A stretch of DNA of 64,000 nt from Larimichthys crocea (lineage: Eukaryota; Chordata; Actinopteri; Sciaenidae): the NCBI RefSeq assembly GCF_000972845.2, contig NC_040028.1, positions 10,176,038-10,240,037 on the forward strand, read 5' to 3'. Positions 26,676 through 39,700 of the stretch are shown one piece after another. A program made the position numbers and the translations under genes. The notes beneath the pieces are model-generated. The model worked only from the letters and a program-made list of their open reading frames with translations. It was not told the DNA's origin and ran no database searches. Each line of letters starts with the position of its first letter. Position 1 is the stretch's first letter.

Positions 26676-26830
26676 TTCCATCCATCCATTATCTGTAACC
26701 GCTTATCCTTATCAGGGTCACATTGGGGCTGGAGCCTATCTCAGCTGACTTTGGGTCAGAGGCGGGGTACACCCGGGACAACCATTCACACTTACATTTA
26801 CACTTACATCCAACCGTTGAAGTGCTTTGG
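26676..26830 (-). mobile_element. 3' end of a GGATGGATGG-tailed retroposon
   Basis: Read on the minus strand this ends in GGATGGATGG, preceded by the reverse complement of CCGCTTATCCTTATCAGGGT, GGGGCTGGAGCCTATCTCAG and GGCGGGGTACACCCGGGACA. This is a signature 3' segment of a very common teleost retroposon. The matching 5' segment of the same family lies at 52249-52440 on the opposite strand. Only the tail is present here, as expected from 5' truncation. Confidence 0.75.
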
Positions 26831-27313
26831 ACTGTGTGACTTCAGTACCTAGAAATCTGAAAACTTGCTAAAAGCATCTTATAGAGTCTGCCACAGATGC
26901 TCAACAATCAGTAATGTCTACTACCTACAAATGCCCAAATAACACCACGACAAAAGCAGTTTCCATCAAGAGTAAGTCCAAACAACAGAACAAGATGAGC
27001 ATAACTCAACAAAATCAATGTGGACAAAGCTGGAGGAAGTAAATGTGCACATAATGTAACAGGCTATATAATGTGTCTATCAAAAGTTACTTGGAAAAAA
27101 TGCCCTCATTATATCCTGTCTTGTCTGAGTTAAGTGATGGCCCAATAAAACAAGTATAAGAGTGGAAGAGAAATAGGTGATGTGGCCTCTTATTCTGACC
27201 ACAGAGGAAATCTCTGAAATTGAAGATAAAGGTCTTGCTCTCTCCACGGGGAACTAAGGAATCAGTTTTCTGACCCACTTGGCTGTCCTCTCCTTCTCTT
27301 TCTCACTCACTTT

Positions 27314-27315
<2 letters not shown>

Positions 27316-27376
<61 letters not shown>

Positions 27377-27382
27377 AGAGAG
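27316..27382. repeat. (CA)n(GA)n microsatellite
   Basis: About 29 CA units passing into five GA units, flanked on the left by a pyrimidine-rich TCTC tract. Confidence 0.95.
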
Positions 27383-27837
27383 ACTCACACGCATAAACAG
27401 AGTGGTGGTTTTCAGCCCTTGGAGTTTTATTTGGCAGCCAGACCTATCAGCATTTCTAAGAGTTAAACAAACCCAGATAACAATCATGTTTAATTAAGAT
27501 GCTGAAGTGTTATGGTGGTATTACAGCAGAACACTTTGAACTGATGTGATTCTAGGAGTGCTTGGTTTGAGATCACGTTCAGCAATAAAAGAAAAGTGAC
27601 ATCTTGCGTTTGTGCAAATCAAACTCGAATATAACACTGCAGAATGGAGACGTGCTCGAGGCAAATTTTTCTCAGCAGTCTCACTTTATTTGTAACATTT
27701 AATCTAATGACAAGGCGTTGTTAAGTTTGATCTCTTTTTTACTTGTATGGTTGATTGTTTTTTTTCTCTTACAAGCCACATGTAAATGCAACTCTGGTTA
27801 TCGCCCTCCCTGTGCCCCTGTGTTCAAAATGAAATTG

Positions 27838-28020
27838 CAGTAAAAGTGCCCTCTAGGATGATGCCCCCATGGTAGATAAAACATGATAAAGTGCCCTCTG
27901 TGGTGACCCAATGTGCAAGAAAACGTGATAAAGTATCCTCTCGGGTTCCATTCCGGTAGCGAAAACGTGATAAAGTGGCCTCTATAGGGTGCCCTGGAGA
28001 AAATGTGATGCAGAGCCTTT
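27838..28020. repeat. degenerate minisatellite, about 42-bp period, 4-5 units
   Basis: The module AAA(A)C(A/G)TGATAAAGTGCCCTCT recurs with the block AAGTGCCCTCT or its variants near 27844, 27889, 27930 and 27972. A last decayed unit reads AAAATGTGATGCAGAGCC. Spacing is about 41 to 45 bp. Units share TGCCC, GGTAG and AAAACGTGATAAAG words. A transposon-like GC-rich end lies just to the right (28075-28172). Confidence 0.75.
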
Positions 28021-28074
28021 TAATCTCACAGTGAGTCACATGATTAAACAATTTTAATCTTAATCAGGATTTGG

Positions 28075-28172
28075 AACAGTTTCAAAATGAATACATCAAA
28101 AAAAAGGGCACCATCGCATGAAGCTGGTGCGTTGGTTTTTGCCCCTCAGACAGCCTGAATCCGCCGCTGATC
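28075..28172 (-). mobile_element. possible terminal segment of a DNA transposon
   Basis: On the minus strand the sequence starts CAGCGGCGGATTCAGGCTG, then a GGGGCAAAAACC stretch and GGGCACC. CAGnGGCGGATnCAGG is the kind of terminus seen in hAT-like elements. The opposite end is not identified; it may include the adjacent minisatellite. Confidence 0.4.
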
Positions 28173-28410
28173 AGCTTTTATCATCACATACCTTTACACA
28201 AAGGTCTATTTCACAGCAGACAATCTGGCTTTTTGTAGCAGGAAAACAGCAGCAAGTAAATCTAAGATCAGTGATTGTTTGACTTAACTTTATGCCAGGC
28301 AGGTGAGCCAGCATGCACATGACCTGGATCCAGGAACTGATAATGCAGCCCTTGTTAATGTTATCAATTACACCTGCACTCTTTCTGCTGACATGTCAGA
28401 ATGTCTGCTG

Positions 28411-28435
28411 CAAAAAAAAAAAAAAAAAAAAAAAA
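28411..28435. repeat. poly-A run (about 24)
   Basis: An uninterrupted A tract. No recognisable retroposed gene or SINE body precedes it. Confidence 0.9.
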
Positions 28436-28929
28436 GGCCTATTAAGTTACAATTCTACCTAGAGTATTTGTAGAACATTTCCTAATTTTCTTCCAATTTG
28501 GAAGAAGACATTTTTTTTCAAAAGTTAATTTCCAGTCAAAAATAAAAAAGTACTTCTGTGCTTTCTGTGTAATGCTATCCTGCTCTTAAAAGAGAGACGT
28601 TTCTGTAACACACAGCAGTGTGTATACGCATGTCTCTCTTTGGGAGTATGTGGGTGTTGGGAAGTGTATTCTTGATGGGACACAGGAGAGACAATTTTAA
28701 ACTGTTTAAACTGTTACTCAAGTAGACAATGATGAATAGTTGAGTTATTTTAATGGACATCTCCTGTATAAGCATACACCATAACTTCATGATGAAGAAG
28801 TTAACTTGTTAAGTTAAAACTAACTAGAACTAGTGTCCGTAGAATCTCTGATAGCTCACTGAGGTTTATTTCTTCCCCTCAAGGATGGTGTAAGTTTGAC
28901 TGCACCTTGAGCTAGTTGGTATTCAGTGT

Positions 28930-29143
28930 CATAAAGGCAGCGCCGGTCCTGGCCACATTTGCGCCCTGGGCGAACACCCCCCCATCCCCCCATCCCCCCC
29001 CAGCGATATGAGCGATATGATACAAAAGTTTTTTTTTTGTTTTTGTTTTTTTTTGTCCCCAAGCGCTCGTGGCGCCCCCCACGAAATGGCGCCCCGGGCG
29101 GCCGCCCTGTCCGCCCGTACCTAAAACCGCTACTGCATAAAGG
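28930..29143. mobile_element. non-autonomous hAT-type MITE with perfect 8-bp target duplication
   Basis: The element proper is 28938-29135 (198 bp). Its left end reads CAGCGCCGGTCCTGGCC and its right end, read inward on the other strand, CAGTAGCGGTTTTAGG, which are imperfect terminal inverted repeats beginning with CAG. The host octamer CATAAAGG occurs exactly at 28930-28937 and again at 29136-29143. An 8-bp target duplication with CAG-type ends is diagnostic for the hAT superfamily. The body is GC-rich (GGGCGGCCGCCC, GGCGCCCCGGGC) with long C runs and a poly-T tract, and has no transposase. Confidence 0.88.
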
Positions 29144-29957
29144 CCTGTATGTTGCCAACTTGGATGCTTGATCAGATATTGTGGTTGAAGGATGGTCCGT
29201 CTAATGTAGCTCTAAACGTAACCCCGTTTTAGACAGAGATCCTGCAACAGTGCCGTAACAAATGGCCACCAAACTGAACACATGGGATTTTATATACTAT
29301 ACCAGCATTCCAGAAGCAAAATAAGTGGAGCTGATCATCACAGCGACATTATTCCAGCAGTTGTGAAACAACACACAAGAGTTTTACTTTAGTCTTGCGA
29401 GGCTGCAGCTTTTATTCATTGACATAATGTACATTTACTGCTAGACTGACAACTTCACTGCTCATATTTTCTTCTGTTCCGCTTGTTTTTAAGTCACTTT
29501 CTACCACATATTCGCTTTCACTTCATCACACAATTGCTTTGCACATGTGTGCTTGATCTTTCCGGGTCACCTTAAACACAGACATCTGTTTACGACCTCC
29601 GATACAGAGGTGGAATACGGTGAGGCGGAATAATGACACAACAATCCCACCTTAAGTAGGTTATGTAAAATGGGGTTTTTAACATGACCAGCACCCGAGA
29701 AAACTATTTTGTTTCCTCAAAGAACGGGGTTTGGCCAAGTGAAACAAAAGTGAATTTGTAATCAATCCATATCAGATGTGAACAACACCAACTGACTATA
29801 CCTGGAGTATCATGATACATCACCAACCTGACATATCATCCTTACCATCCGCCCAAAAACGTTTTTCTACTACCATCGTCTCTCCATTTAACTTTAGCTC
29901 TATTTCTGTCTCTTTGTCTCTCTTTCTTTTCATTAACACATCTCTTTTGCTTTCTCC

Positions 29958-29980
29958 TGTTTTTTTTTTTTTTTTTTTTG
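29958..29980. repeat. poly-T run
   Basis: A homopolymer of about twenty T following a CT-rich tract. Confidence 0.9.
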
Positions 29981-30264
29981 GAACTTGCCCATATAGTGTA
30001 GAAGTCAACGAAAGAGCTGTAAAAGTCAGAACAATTTTGCTTCCAAGATAGTTGTGCACAGAGCTTGACAAAAGCCTATGTAATTACAGCAGTAGTCACT
30101 GGTACATTAGTGATAAAGACATGATGGCTCGCATGGGTGGAGCTGGCACCGTTTGCTAGCCACAGTACATTCATTTCATGGTAAAAGCTGCAATTATACT
30201 AAAAGAGACTCTCTTTCTAATTCTCTATCTCTTGTTCTGTTTCTTTATGTTTCTCTTTTTCCAT

Positions 30265-30290
30265 ACACTCTCTCTCTCTCTCTACACTTT
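30265..30290. repeat. (TC)n-rich tract
   Basis: Short CT dinucleotide run inside a larger pyrimidine-rich region (30205-30310). Confidence 0.75.
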
Positions 30291-31649
30291 CCCATATTAT
30301 TTGCCGTCCCTTTATCTGCACTATGTCAATGTCAGGCAATGGGATTATCTGCATAAAACAGTATTATCAACTCAATGGGCAATTAAGTTATTCTCACATC
30401 TATTTGGAGGGAGAAACGGAATCATTTTGAATAGAACAAAAAATCTTTTCCTCCCCTACTACCTCTGCCACATTTGCTTCTTGCCCTCTAATAGGCGGCT
30501 TCTTTTGTGGTTTCTCCTACGATGACACAGCAGCACTTTTGGAAGACAGATAATAGGAACAATAGAGTCTCCTGTTACAATTGTCTTGGATATAGTAAGC
30601 ACTGTCTCTGTTTCAATCTAAATGATAAAGCCTTTATTCACCCCCTTGTTCAGACCCAATAAGTCATACCCGCACTGATTGATCATAATGTCCAAGTGAG
30701 GGAGGATACAGCAAGATTAGTCATCTAAGTCAGATAGTCAGATATTGTTAAACAAGATAAGCAAGAATTACTTAATAGTATTGTCTAGAACTGCCTAGAA
30801 TACCATGTCTAACATTATAACTTAACATAACAGTAACACAACACAGCATAACAATGTAATAATTGACTGGCAGGTGGCAGATTATCCCAATGACTCCTTT
30901 TTAAGCTTTATATTGGTAATATAATGTCAGAATAAAGGTATGCAAAGAGTGGAAAGAAACTGGGGGATTAAGAGTGCATTATTATTATTAATTCAGTACT
31001 ATAGCTAGTGCACACAACACATTATATAAGGACTGTGTGCTAAAGGGCAGGAAACTGTTAGTGTAAATTGAAAAAAGTGAAAAATTAAATGACATAAATG
31101 TTATTTTACACTTGGCTTTTCCGTTTAGTCGGTGTTGCAATATAGCTGAAAAGTAATCTATGATTGTAGCAACAGAGTTGGTGTAGGGAGTTGGTGGTGT
31201 GTGGTAAAGTAAGATAGCAAATTGTCACATCTAGGGTGAAATTAAGGGTCTCATAAACAGCAATGAGCCAGCACTCTGCTGAAAGTAGCTGACTCACCTA
31301 CTTTGTTCTCTCTCGTCAAATGATGTCCTGAAGTACTCTTAAAAAGCGAATGACTTGATGTGACGAATCATTGACAGGGTACTGAATGTTCCCAATAGCC
31401 GGTGTTGTCACATGCAGATCTGTATTTTGTTCATTTCCAGTAACTTAAGTGCCTTGATTTTACTGTAAACAGAGACGACAGTGAATCATAAGTATTATAC
31501 CAAAAAGCAGTGATACCTGCAATGGGAGGACAACAAGGATCAGTGAAAATATCAGATATAACTAGGTTCTTTCATTGTGGTGACATAGCGATACAAAAAA
31601 AAGACCTAGATTTATAGACATAAAGCAATACTTGTCTTTGACACTTTTT

Positions 31650-31890
31650 AAGGTAATTTGGCTTCCAAGGGTCAGCGACCTTGACCGCAACACCCTCTAA
31701 GACAAGCCGCCACCCATCACCCCATCCAATCTCCTCTGGCTATTTATTCCTAAAACCCGGTGGTGAAATTTGCTGAGGGCTAATCAACATTTAGCTCCTC
31801 CAAGTGTGTTATTACACAGCAATTGATGGATGGTACAATTACACCCTGTGTCACTTAGCTAAATGGCTATGTAATCCTAATGAGTTTTTA
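31650..31890. promoter_or_regulatory. candidate conserved non-coding element in intron 2
   Basis: Contains AGGGTCAGCGACCTTGACCG (paired nuclear-receptor-like half sites), GGCTATTTATTCC (MEF2-like), GGCTAATCAACATT, GCAATTGATGGATGG and CCTAATGAG. There is no repeat signature. Function is inferred. Confidence 0.32.
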
Positions 31891-32939
31891 TTCAAACACT
31901 GACTAGTTAGCGCAAGGAGAGCTGGGGGTGGGGGGCATAGAAAAAAGAAGAGAGGATTGAAACACAAGCCAACATTGCATGTAAAGAAAAGGGGAAAGTC
32001 AAAAGGTAAGTATGAAAGAATGGCAGAGGGATTGTGGGTAAGAAAATAAGCAGGTAACATGAAAAATGTGCGTGTTGGTTTTGTCGACTGGAAATCAGGA
32101 CAGCAAAAACAGCCTTGGTGGTTAAGATGCTGATGCTTTTCATTTGAATGCAAATGCAAAGAGAGATGGGATGGAATGGGAATGGTGGCTCCCTGTTATA
32201 GACCTGCAATTAACATTTGCATTTTTATTAACTGCTTCCTTTAACCTTAACAAAGTGATTTAGTGACTTAACCCTAACCATACCGTCATTTACTTTGCCA
32301 TAACCACAAACTCAACCTTAACCATACTATAGTTACCATGCACAGATATGGTAAAATGAGGGAATTTGAAAAATGTTAGATAGGGATGGAGCAAATGAGG
32401 TGTTGTATTGGTACTGGATGGTGGTTGAGACCTTTTTATGTAAAAAAAAAAGTTTTATCTTTATTCCATTTAATTGTTTAGGGTGTAGAATGCAGACATA
32501 ATATCTCTTTTAATTTCAGTCATTTATTTTATTACATTTTACAAACTGTACTTCATTACTTTTAAGATTAGAAATGTGTAATGTTGCGTGGACAATGTGG
32601 AAGTCAGTGTTCTATAGTAACTCTGACACTGAATACAATGTAAGGACAAAATAAGTGTAATATAATATAATATAATAACAATAGACCATATATATCGGTC
32701 CTGTTTGATTAATGAACATAGATCTTTGCTTAATGTGTGACCAAAAAAGTGTTGGGCTAGCTGATGCGTGAGATTGGACAGAACAATGGGAGAACAAACC
32801 AAAGCACAGGACTTCTCACAAGCTTCACGTGGTCACAGTAACTGAGACTTACAGTATTTTGCTACAGTACATTATGGCGAACTATTGAGCCGACGTGTGC
32901 TGCAGATGTGGTTCAAGAAGTTTCTTTGGTTGGGTTTCC

Positions 32940-33086
32940 TTTAAAGACTGTGTAAAGGCAATTCCGAGATTTCTTTCAAAATACAATATATATGTTAGGC
33001 AATAGTTGCTGAAAACATGTGAAAAGACTTTGAATGATATATTACTGAAATGTGGAGTTAGAGGTTAAAACAGTTTTTCCACCAGT
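32940..33086 (+). repeat. dispersed repeat, copy B (unnamed family)
   Basis: Second copy of the element at 1371-1516, in the same orientation. The similar sequence ends after TTAGAGGTTAAAACAG. Sequence to about 33420 (AGGAGGAGATGAAGAAGTGG, then ACGCCCCCACAGTCCTGGAG) may belong to the same, larger element, but no counterpart exists near copy A. Confidence 0.8.
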
Positions 33087-35754
33087 TTTTAGCCCAGGAT
33101 TTTTTTGGGTAGTCCTAAAGGGTGACTCAATGATGCGCTGAGACCACCCTGAGCACAATCCCCCCACGTCCCTAACCCACAATATGAATATAAAAGCCTT
33201 CTGTTAGCATCTGTGCTTCTCCGTATGCTAGTTATTAATCTTGTTTACACTCATTTGCTAACTAGCTCTGCCTTCAAAGTACTACAAATGCATTTACCCT
33301 GGATGAACAGCTTTATTTAAACTTCCGAAACAGGAGGAGATGAAGAAGTGGATTTATTTTTTGAAAAACGCCCCCACAGTCCTGGAGCTGAGAGTACTGC
33401 TCATTCTTGGACATCTAATGAAACATGTCAATATTTTTTAATAATTTCACTGGATGGTTAATAACACTTTATTCTTTGGTCTGATGAACTTAGAACACAT
33501 ATTTATTTTTACTTCACACAGACTTTAAAACCCCAGCAATAGTGTTTGATATTTTATGACAGGGATATTCATGGGTGCGATTTAATATTTCTGTCAGATA
33601 GAGTTAAAAGTGGAGACGGGACCATGATGATCACATGGTGACCTTGATGCAACATGGGAGAAACTGGCACATACACCTATACTGTGGCTTCAGCAACAGT
33701 AAAAGTGGTAGAAATTCATGATTATTATCATAAGGTTATGAACTGAATTCAAGCTCAGCTGGGAAAATACAGACGGGGAATGTGAATGAGTCCGATGACC
33801 TCCACCCAGCATCTCGCACTGATCAGGTGCCCTTGAGCAAGAACGGTTTTCTTCTTCAGTCCAGCAGAAGTTTGAACAATAAAAGATGGAAATAATAATA
33901 AAATAACAAGCAGGTACAGACATGACAGTCTCACCGAACCCACCAAGGTCCCTTTTTATTATACACAGTCTTACCAGCACTGGTTGAATGCATAAAAAGT
34001 GTTTCAGTGGTAGGGGCCTACATAAAGCCAGAGAGGATTGGATGTGCTGGTGGCTGTTTTCCATAAGTGCTGTTATCAATAGAGTGTTGTTAATGAGGAG
34101 GACTGAGGCTGGTTCCAGCAGAACTATTGTACTCAGGCCATCTAAACCTTAACACCAGAAATTCTTGAAAAGGGCTCATCTAAGTCGCAGTGGGTCGAAA
34201 TTGATTTCGATCCTCCTGAGAAGTTGGTCTATATCTTTTTTTTTTTGGCAAGCTGCAGAGGGAGGTAGATATGAAGTTTGAAAGGCATCATAGAAGCAGG
34301 GAGGGCTATTGTCATGCCCCGGTTCTGCTTCTCCTCTCCACTGCCTCTCTATTCAGTCTGGCAGTGCTCTGTTACGATAAGTACTATCACCTCCGGTATG
34401 TGTGTGTGGATATGTGTGCGTGCACAGTGTAGTAAGTCTCATGTATCTACTGCACCGTCTTCTCCAAGACAGCATGCCCCAATGTAGTTGTATGATTAAG
34501 TTTTCACACCCCTACTGTGTGACTACCAAGTGACTAAAAGCTACTGTTACTGATGAAAGATGAACAGGTAGATTTCTTTTAACTCGCAGCACCTGAATGT
34601 GTGTGGGTGCAGGTCCAAGAACAGATTCCCAAACCTTTGGTGAAATCTGCCAAAGATGCTTTTCAGTAGGACAATTCTACATTTACTTACAGACAATATA
34701 CACAGACAAGCACCCCATACCCCCAGTAAAAAAATATTATAGATATAATATAAATGTAGATATAGTAGACTCTTTTCACAGCAGCCATTTCCGTTCCATT
34801 CAAGTCAAACAGAGTCAGGGTGCTGCTGTGGTGCATGTTGGCTCGCTGGAAAGGTTCTGCTGCAATAAATGGAATGGCACCTTAATTAGTACTATTGGTA
34901 ACCCCTGAGTTGACCGTACTATTTCATGTCAGAATGGCTACTGTGAAAAATTGTTGGAGCAGAAAAAATACATGTTGACGTTACATGTCTCTCTCTCTCT
35001 ATGCTGTATATATGCCCTTGTATCCTTATATTCATGATCTAGCAATGCAAATATTGCAGAATTTTCAGACAAGATGCAATTTCAGAAATGTCAATTACAG
35101 TTAATTGCAATAACAACCTGAGATGTCTACAGACCAGTGGGTGCAGTGGGATGTTCGGTTGTTAATCTGTTTTTAAATATATATTTATAAAATAAACATT
35201 GTTTTTAATACATTTTAATAAACATATATTTAGATGATAATGCAGCCACATGATATTAAAAAAGAAAAATCATGACATGTTAAAAGCACAAGGTTTTAAC
35301 TTAAAAATAAACTCTTTTCACTAGGCACTTTGATAGTGGCAAAATGTGGAATACAAGTTTCAACACATGAACAGTAGTCCATGTCCATGTAATAGTGTTC
35401 TGCCTCCTGTGTTCCAGTACAATTGCTCTTTTTCTTTACAGTAAGTAGCTTACAAAACAGGACAGCACAGCTGCCAGGTTAAATATGTGTCTGTTTTGCT
35501 GACTTCCCCGTATTGCCCTGCACAATGCTTGAGGTCAGTACAAGTGTAGTACAAATCTTTTTTTTCTTTCTTTTTGTTACCTAATTTTTTGTTAAACTCA
35601 GCCTCTTCAGTTCAGTTATTCTCATTTATTTGCTCTATCAGGCCAGATCATTTAAAAAAAAGACAGGAAGAAAATTGAATGGGCTGACCAACAGTGGAAA
35701 CAAGAAAATGTACCTGTCAGTCAAACATGGAGGTTTTAACCCTGCGTATGATTA

Positions 35755-35758
<4 letters not shown>

Positions 35759-35801
<43 letters not shown>
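35759..35801. repeat. (CA)n microsatellite
   Basis: About 21 uninterrupted CA units. Confidence 0.94.
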
Positions 35802-35802
<1 letters not shown>

Positions 35803-36559
35803 TAGATACATCAAATTGCTTCAGACAATTCAAGAAAGGATAGGTTTAAAATAAGGTTGCAACGAGAACGCTTTCTGATATTACATTTCCTATCAGTGAC
35901 ACACACACTCTCACACATAAAACATATATATACTGTATGTATTTTTTATATATATGTAAAGAAATAACCACAAACATGACACATCATCAACCTTTGACTA
36001 TCATCCATTGCTTCTTTTCCCTGGAAAGGATGGAGAGTCATTCATTTTTAGGCACTGCTGTCCCGTATCTCACACATACGCACTGACAAGCAATCCATTT
36101 GGTGACTGTTGCAGGTGAGAGAAGAAAAGTGAGGCACTGAAATACTGCTATTAGGAAAACACTGAAAAAAATATACTGAGCTTCATAGGTGATTGAAGAA
36201 AGCACACAATGAAGATCACAACCACCTAGACCTGACTTAACGGTCTTAAGGTGGATTTGATTCTAGTGCTGACTTCTCTCTGGCTGTCACTGTACATGAC
36301 AAAAAAAAGGGGGAAGAAATGTAAAAAGTAAGCTGCAGAAAATCACTTCAGATATTGGTGAGAAAGACATTTCTAGGGACTCTTCAATTTCCTTTGTGTC
36401 CACTAAAAGTGTGCTCCTCTTTCCCGCTTTCAAACTAGTTCCTGGTCAAACTCTTTCACCCCATTTCCCCTCGCTAACCTTTCACCTCAGGATTTCGTTC
36501 TCTCAATGGTCTCCCTTCCCACCCCATACTGCCCTTCTTCTTGTCAAATTAAAGTGATG

Positions 36560-36740
36560 GAAATGAACTTGAGGGGACACTAATTGCAATTGTCAATCCA
36601 ATCTAGGTCGGGCCTGAAAGACAGGGGCTCCCTAGCACTTCATCAGTCTTCATTAATATTGAAGGAGTTTGCTGAGGAGCAGGGGGGCAACGTAATCTGC
36701 ACTCATCTAACAGTGCATCAACAATTAGGAAGCTGGGGAG
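36560..36740. promoter_or_regulatory. candidate conserved non-coding element in intron 2
   Basis: Contains CACTAATTGCAATTGTCAAT, TCTTCATTAATATTGAAGG and CATCAACAATTAGGAAG, i.e. clustered homeodomain/SOX-like words in unique sequence. Function is inferred. Confidence 0.25.
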
Positions 36741-39700
36741 GGCACCAATGGTGCCTGAGGGACAAATATGCCAGTCAAGAAGAAGTATGAAGAAAGATGT
36801 CAGAAGATGGGGACGGAGTGCAATGCTGCTTTCAAATGCTGTTGGAAATTGCATGTGAAGGCGTCAAATGCAACTTTTGAACTACAGTAAGTTGCATATA
36901 AATTACACATCAAGTGGAAATAGAATGGATGACATCGGTGCTAATCATGGCTGATATACTGTTTAAACATTTTACATTATACAACTTCAATCACGCACAG
37001 CTATAAAGACTTAAATCAATGTACAGTATAATGAGGTGGTTGTGTAATTTTATTATGTAGTATTGTACTTGTATTTCACTGGTGTTGCTTTTATTGTGTC
37101 CAACACTTTACAATCAGCCGCTGACATAATCATAACTTGTATTTTTATTTTATCGTCCCTGCACGCACAAATTAGAACATATATTTCTGAAGGCTCCTGA
37201 AGGCAGCGTCATTTTAATTTGTTAGTTTGACTTATGAACCAGCAATCAGTCTGTCATTGTGTGCTTGAACACAGTTTGAAAGGTAAAGTATATCAAAATG
37301 AAATCAGTGAAGGAAGAAAGACGGACTGATGATTTGTCATGAATATATGATCCTGCCACACACCCACAGAAACATGTACAGCCAGTTCAAATGCTGGCTG
37401 GTCATCCCACAGCAGGGTGTTCAGATGGTTGTTGCCCACAGACCCAGATGGTCAGTCCACCTCCTCTGGAAGGCAAACCTATGCCTCACCCAGTGAGCCA
37501 TAAACTTAAAGTGATGCAGGCTTATAGACTTGCTGATGGCTAAACAACCAACATAAAAAAGGCAAATAAAATCCATTGGCTAGAAGGAGGAGAAGCAACA
37601 TCATCTCAGTGAGTATGAGTAGGATATATTGGCAACTCCCAACCAAAAACGTGAAAGGTGTTATATAGAACCAGTTTTTGGTTGAATGCTAAAGGGACAG
37701 GCTCTCTTTGTAGATATGAAGGGCTCATTGTAAAATAACAAAGACATCAATGCCATATGCTGCCAAGATATCTATCTTAATCTTGAGTTTTAACCCATAC
37801 CTGGACCCTTCCCTCTAGATCAATGCTGGATAAAGATATCTGCTACTGAAAGTGCAGAGAGGAAGGATCCTTCTGATCGCTTTCTCTCTATGCCCCTCTC
37901 TTAAAGTTTTAGAAAAATACTGAATTAGAAGAGAGAAACACCTCTGATCAGGCTCTAGCGGCTGAGTGTGCAGATATGGTAACTTAATGCCAGATGGTGT
38001 GTTATACAGAACCATCTGGGAAGTCATCCTAGGAAACTGTGGAAGGGCAGGTGATCGGATGAACCATCACTGTCTATCACAGGCTAACTAATCCGATAAC
38101 ACATAACCTGCTAAGCCGGTCAGGATCTGCCATTGTAACTTCTCGCGGCATTACATTTCGTGTTAAACCACGCATGTGATGCTGACAATAAGTCATCAGG
38201 GGATGCTGACTGGCCTAAACCAGCGTGATTCAGACACAAGTGCATCGCCTGAAGCCTGACAAGATGGATTCTCACAACATCTTATGATTTTGTGAATCCA
38301 GCTGCCCTGCAAGATAACAGATATGGGTGAAAGAGGTCTGATCGCCACTAAAAAAAAGCCCCAATTGAGTCTGGGGGTCTGACCTGCAAGGCACCCGAAC
38401 CTCTTACATGTCTGGGGTTGGTCTTAAAGAAAGCAAATACAGCAAAGGCCAAGTAGGAAGGAGAAAAAAAATCCAAATAGGATAAAACCAAATACAAACA
38501 AATGAATGAACAAAATAAAATACAAGGGGGGATAAGCAAATAAAAGGCAGGCTTGACCTAAATGTCCCTACGTCTCCCAGTTCTACAATGTCTCTTTGTC
38601 CTCGGGACCCGACCAGAGGTCAGCCCTGCATGTTACATAAAATGTATGCCTTTATGTTTATCATTAATCATACTATTGATAAACACCAATAATGTTGAAT
38701 TAGACAGATTAGGCAGAGTTGTTTGCATGTAGATATGCACTTGTATAAACTCTGTTTTATTTTGCTAGCTTAAGCAAGCAGACATCTTTAATCTCTAGTC
38801 AGCCTATAGTCTCTGTTATTCCTGCACACTGGTGCTCTCACAGTGGTTTCCATCTGGTAGGCATCAGGATGACAGCTGAGAGGTTTTTTTTTTAAAGCGT
38901 AGGGTCAAGTGAACACTTCACACAAGTGTCATTGAGGGCCACATTAACGGACCACCACCCTCATTCCTGACAAGTACCCATTAGTACACAGGCTTTAGGG
39001 CAGGAGTCATCAAAATAAAAGAAAGGAATATGTAATCATGCAACCTCTTTGTAGGAGTGTTGAACAAGTCTGCATTATATGATATTTAGATTATATTTCT
39101 GTATGTAGATCAATACTTTGAGGAAAGTTGAAGAATGGACTGCAAGCAAAGCAGAGGAAGAACATGTTAAATGAAAAGAAAAGACATCCAGATCCTTCAC
39201 TTTATCTGCATTTACTTGTCTTACACTAATAAAAGAACACTGGTTAGAAATATTAATTATAGTATGTGGGAGTGAGGGAATATAGAGACACCAAAGTGTA
39301 TGTTTTTTCCTGTGTCCCATTCACAAAAGATAAATGTCACACTAAAATATGTTGAGCTATGTGCATGCATTCTGTATACAAAAGTATGTTCTGCTTATAA
39401 TATAGGAGGATGGATTTAGGAGTGAGAATATCAACATTGCCTGTGGTTAAAGCCCACAGTTGGACTGTTGGTTTGAATGTGCATATATGAGTGGGGAGAA
39501 AGCTTCAGTGCTGAAATGCAGTTATTAATCACAGTGCGAGCGTTGATTCATCTGTCGTAGAGGCAGTTTGGAAGATGGACTCTATTTACTGCTAAAGCTT
39601 TTTGAGGGGCTTTGGGAGGCAGCCATCAATCTCTGGGCTATCTTGAAAAGAAGGAGCCAATGCACAGGCATCAGTTTCAATCACCTCCTAGAGACAGGTG

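Noticed and set aside
28360..28435. Processed pseudogene upstream of the poly-A run
   Set aside because: No recognisable coding sequence or target duplication before the A tract.
33690..34079. 129-codon open frame on the minus strand
   Set aside because: Composition is random-like and hydrophobic with no known motif; no evidence of an exon.
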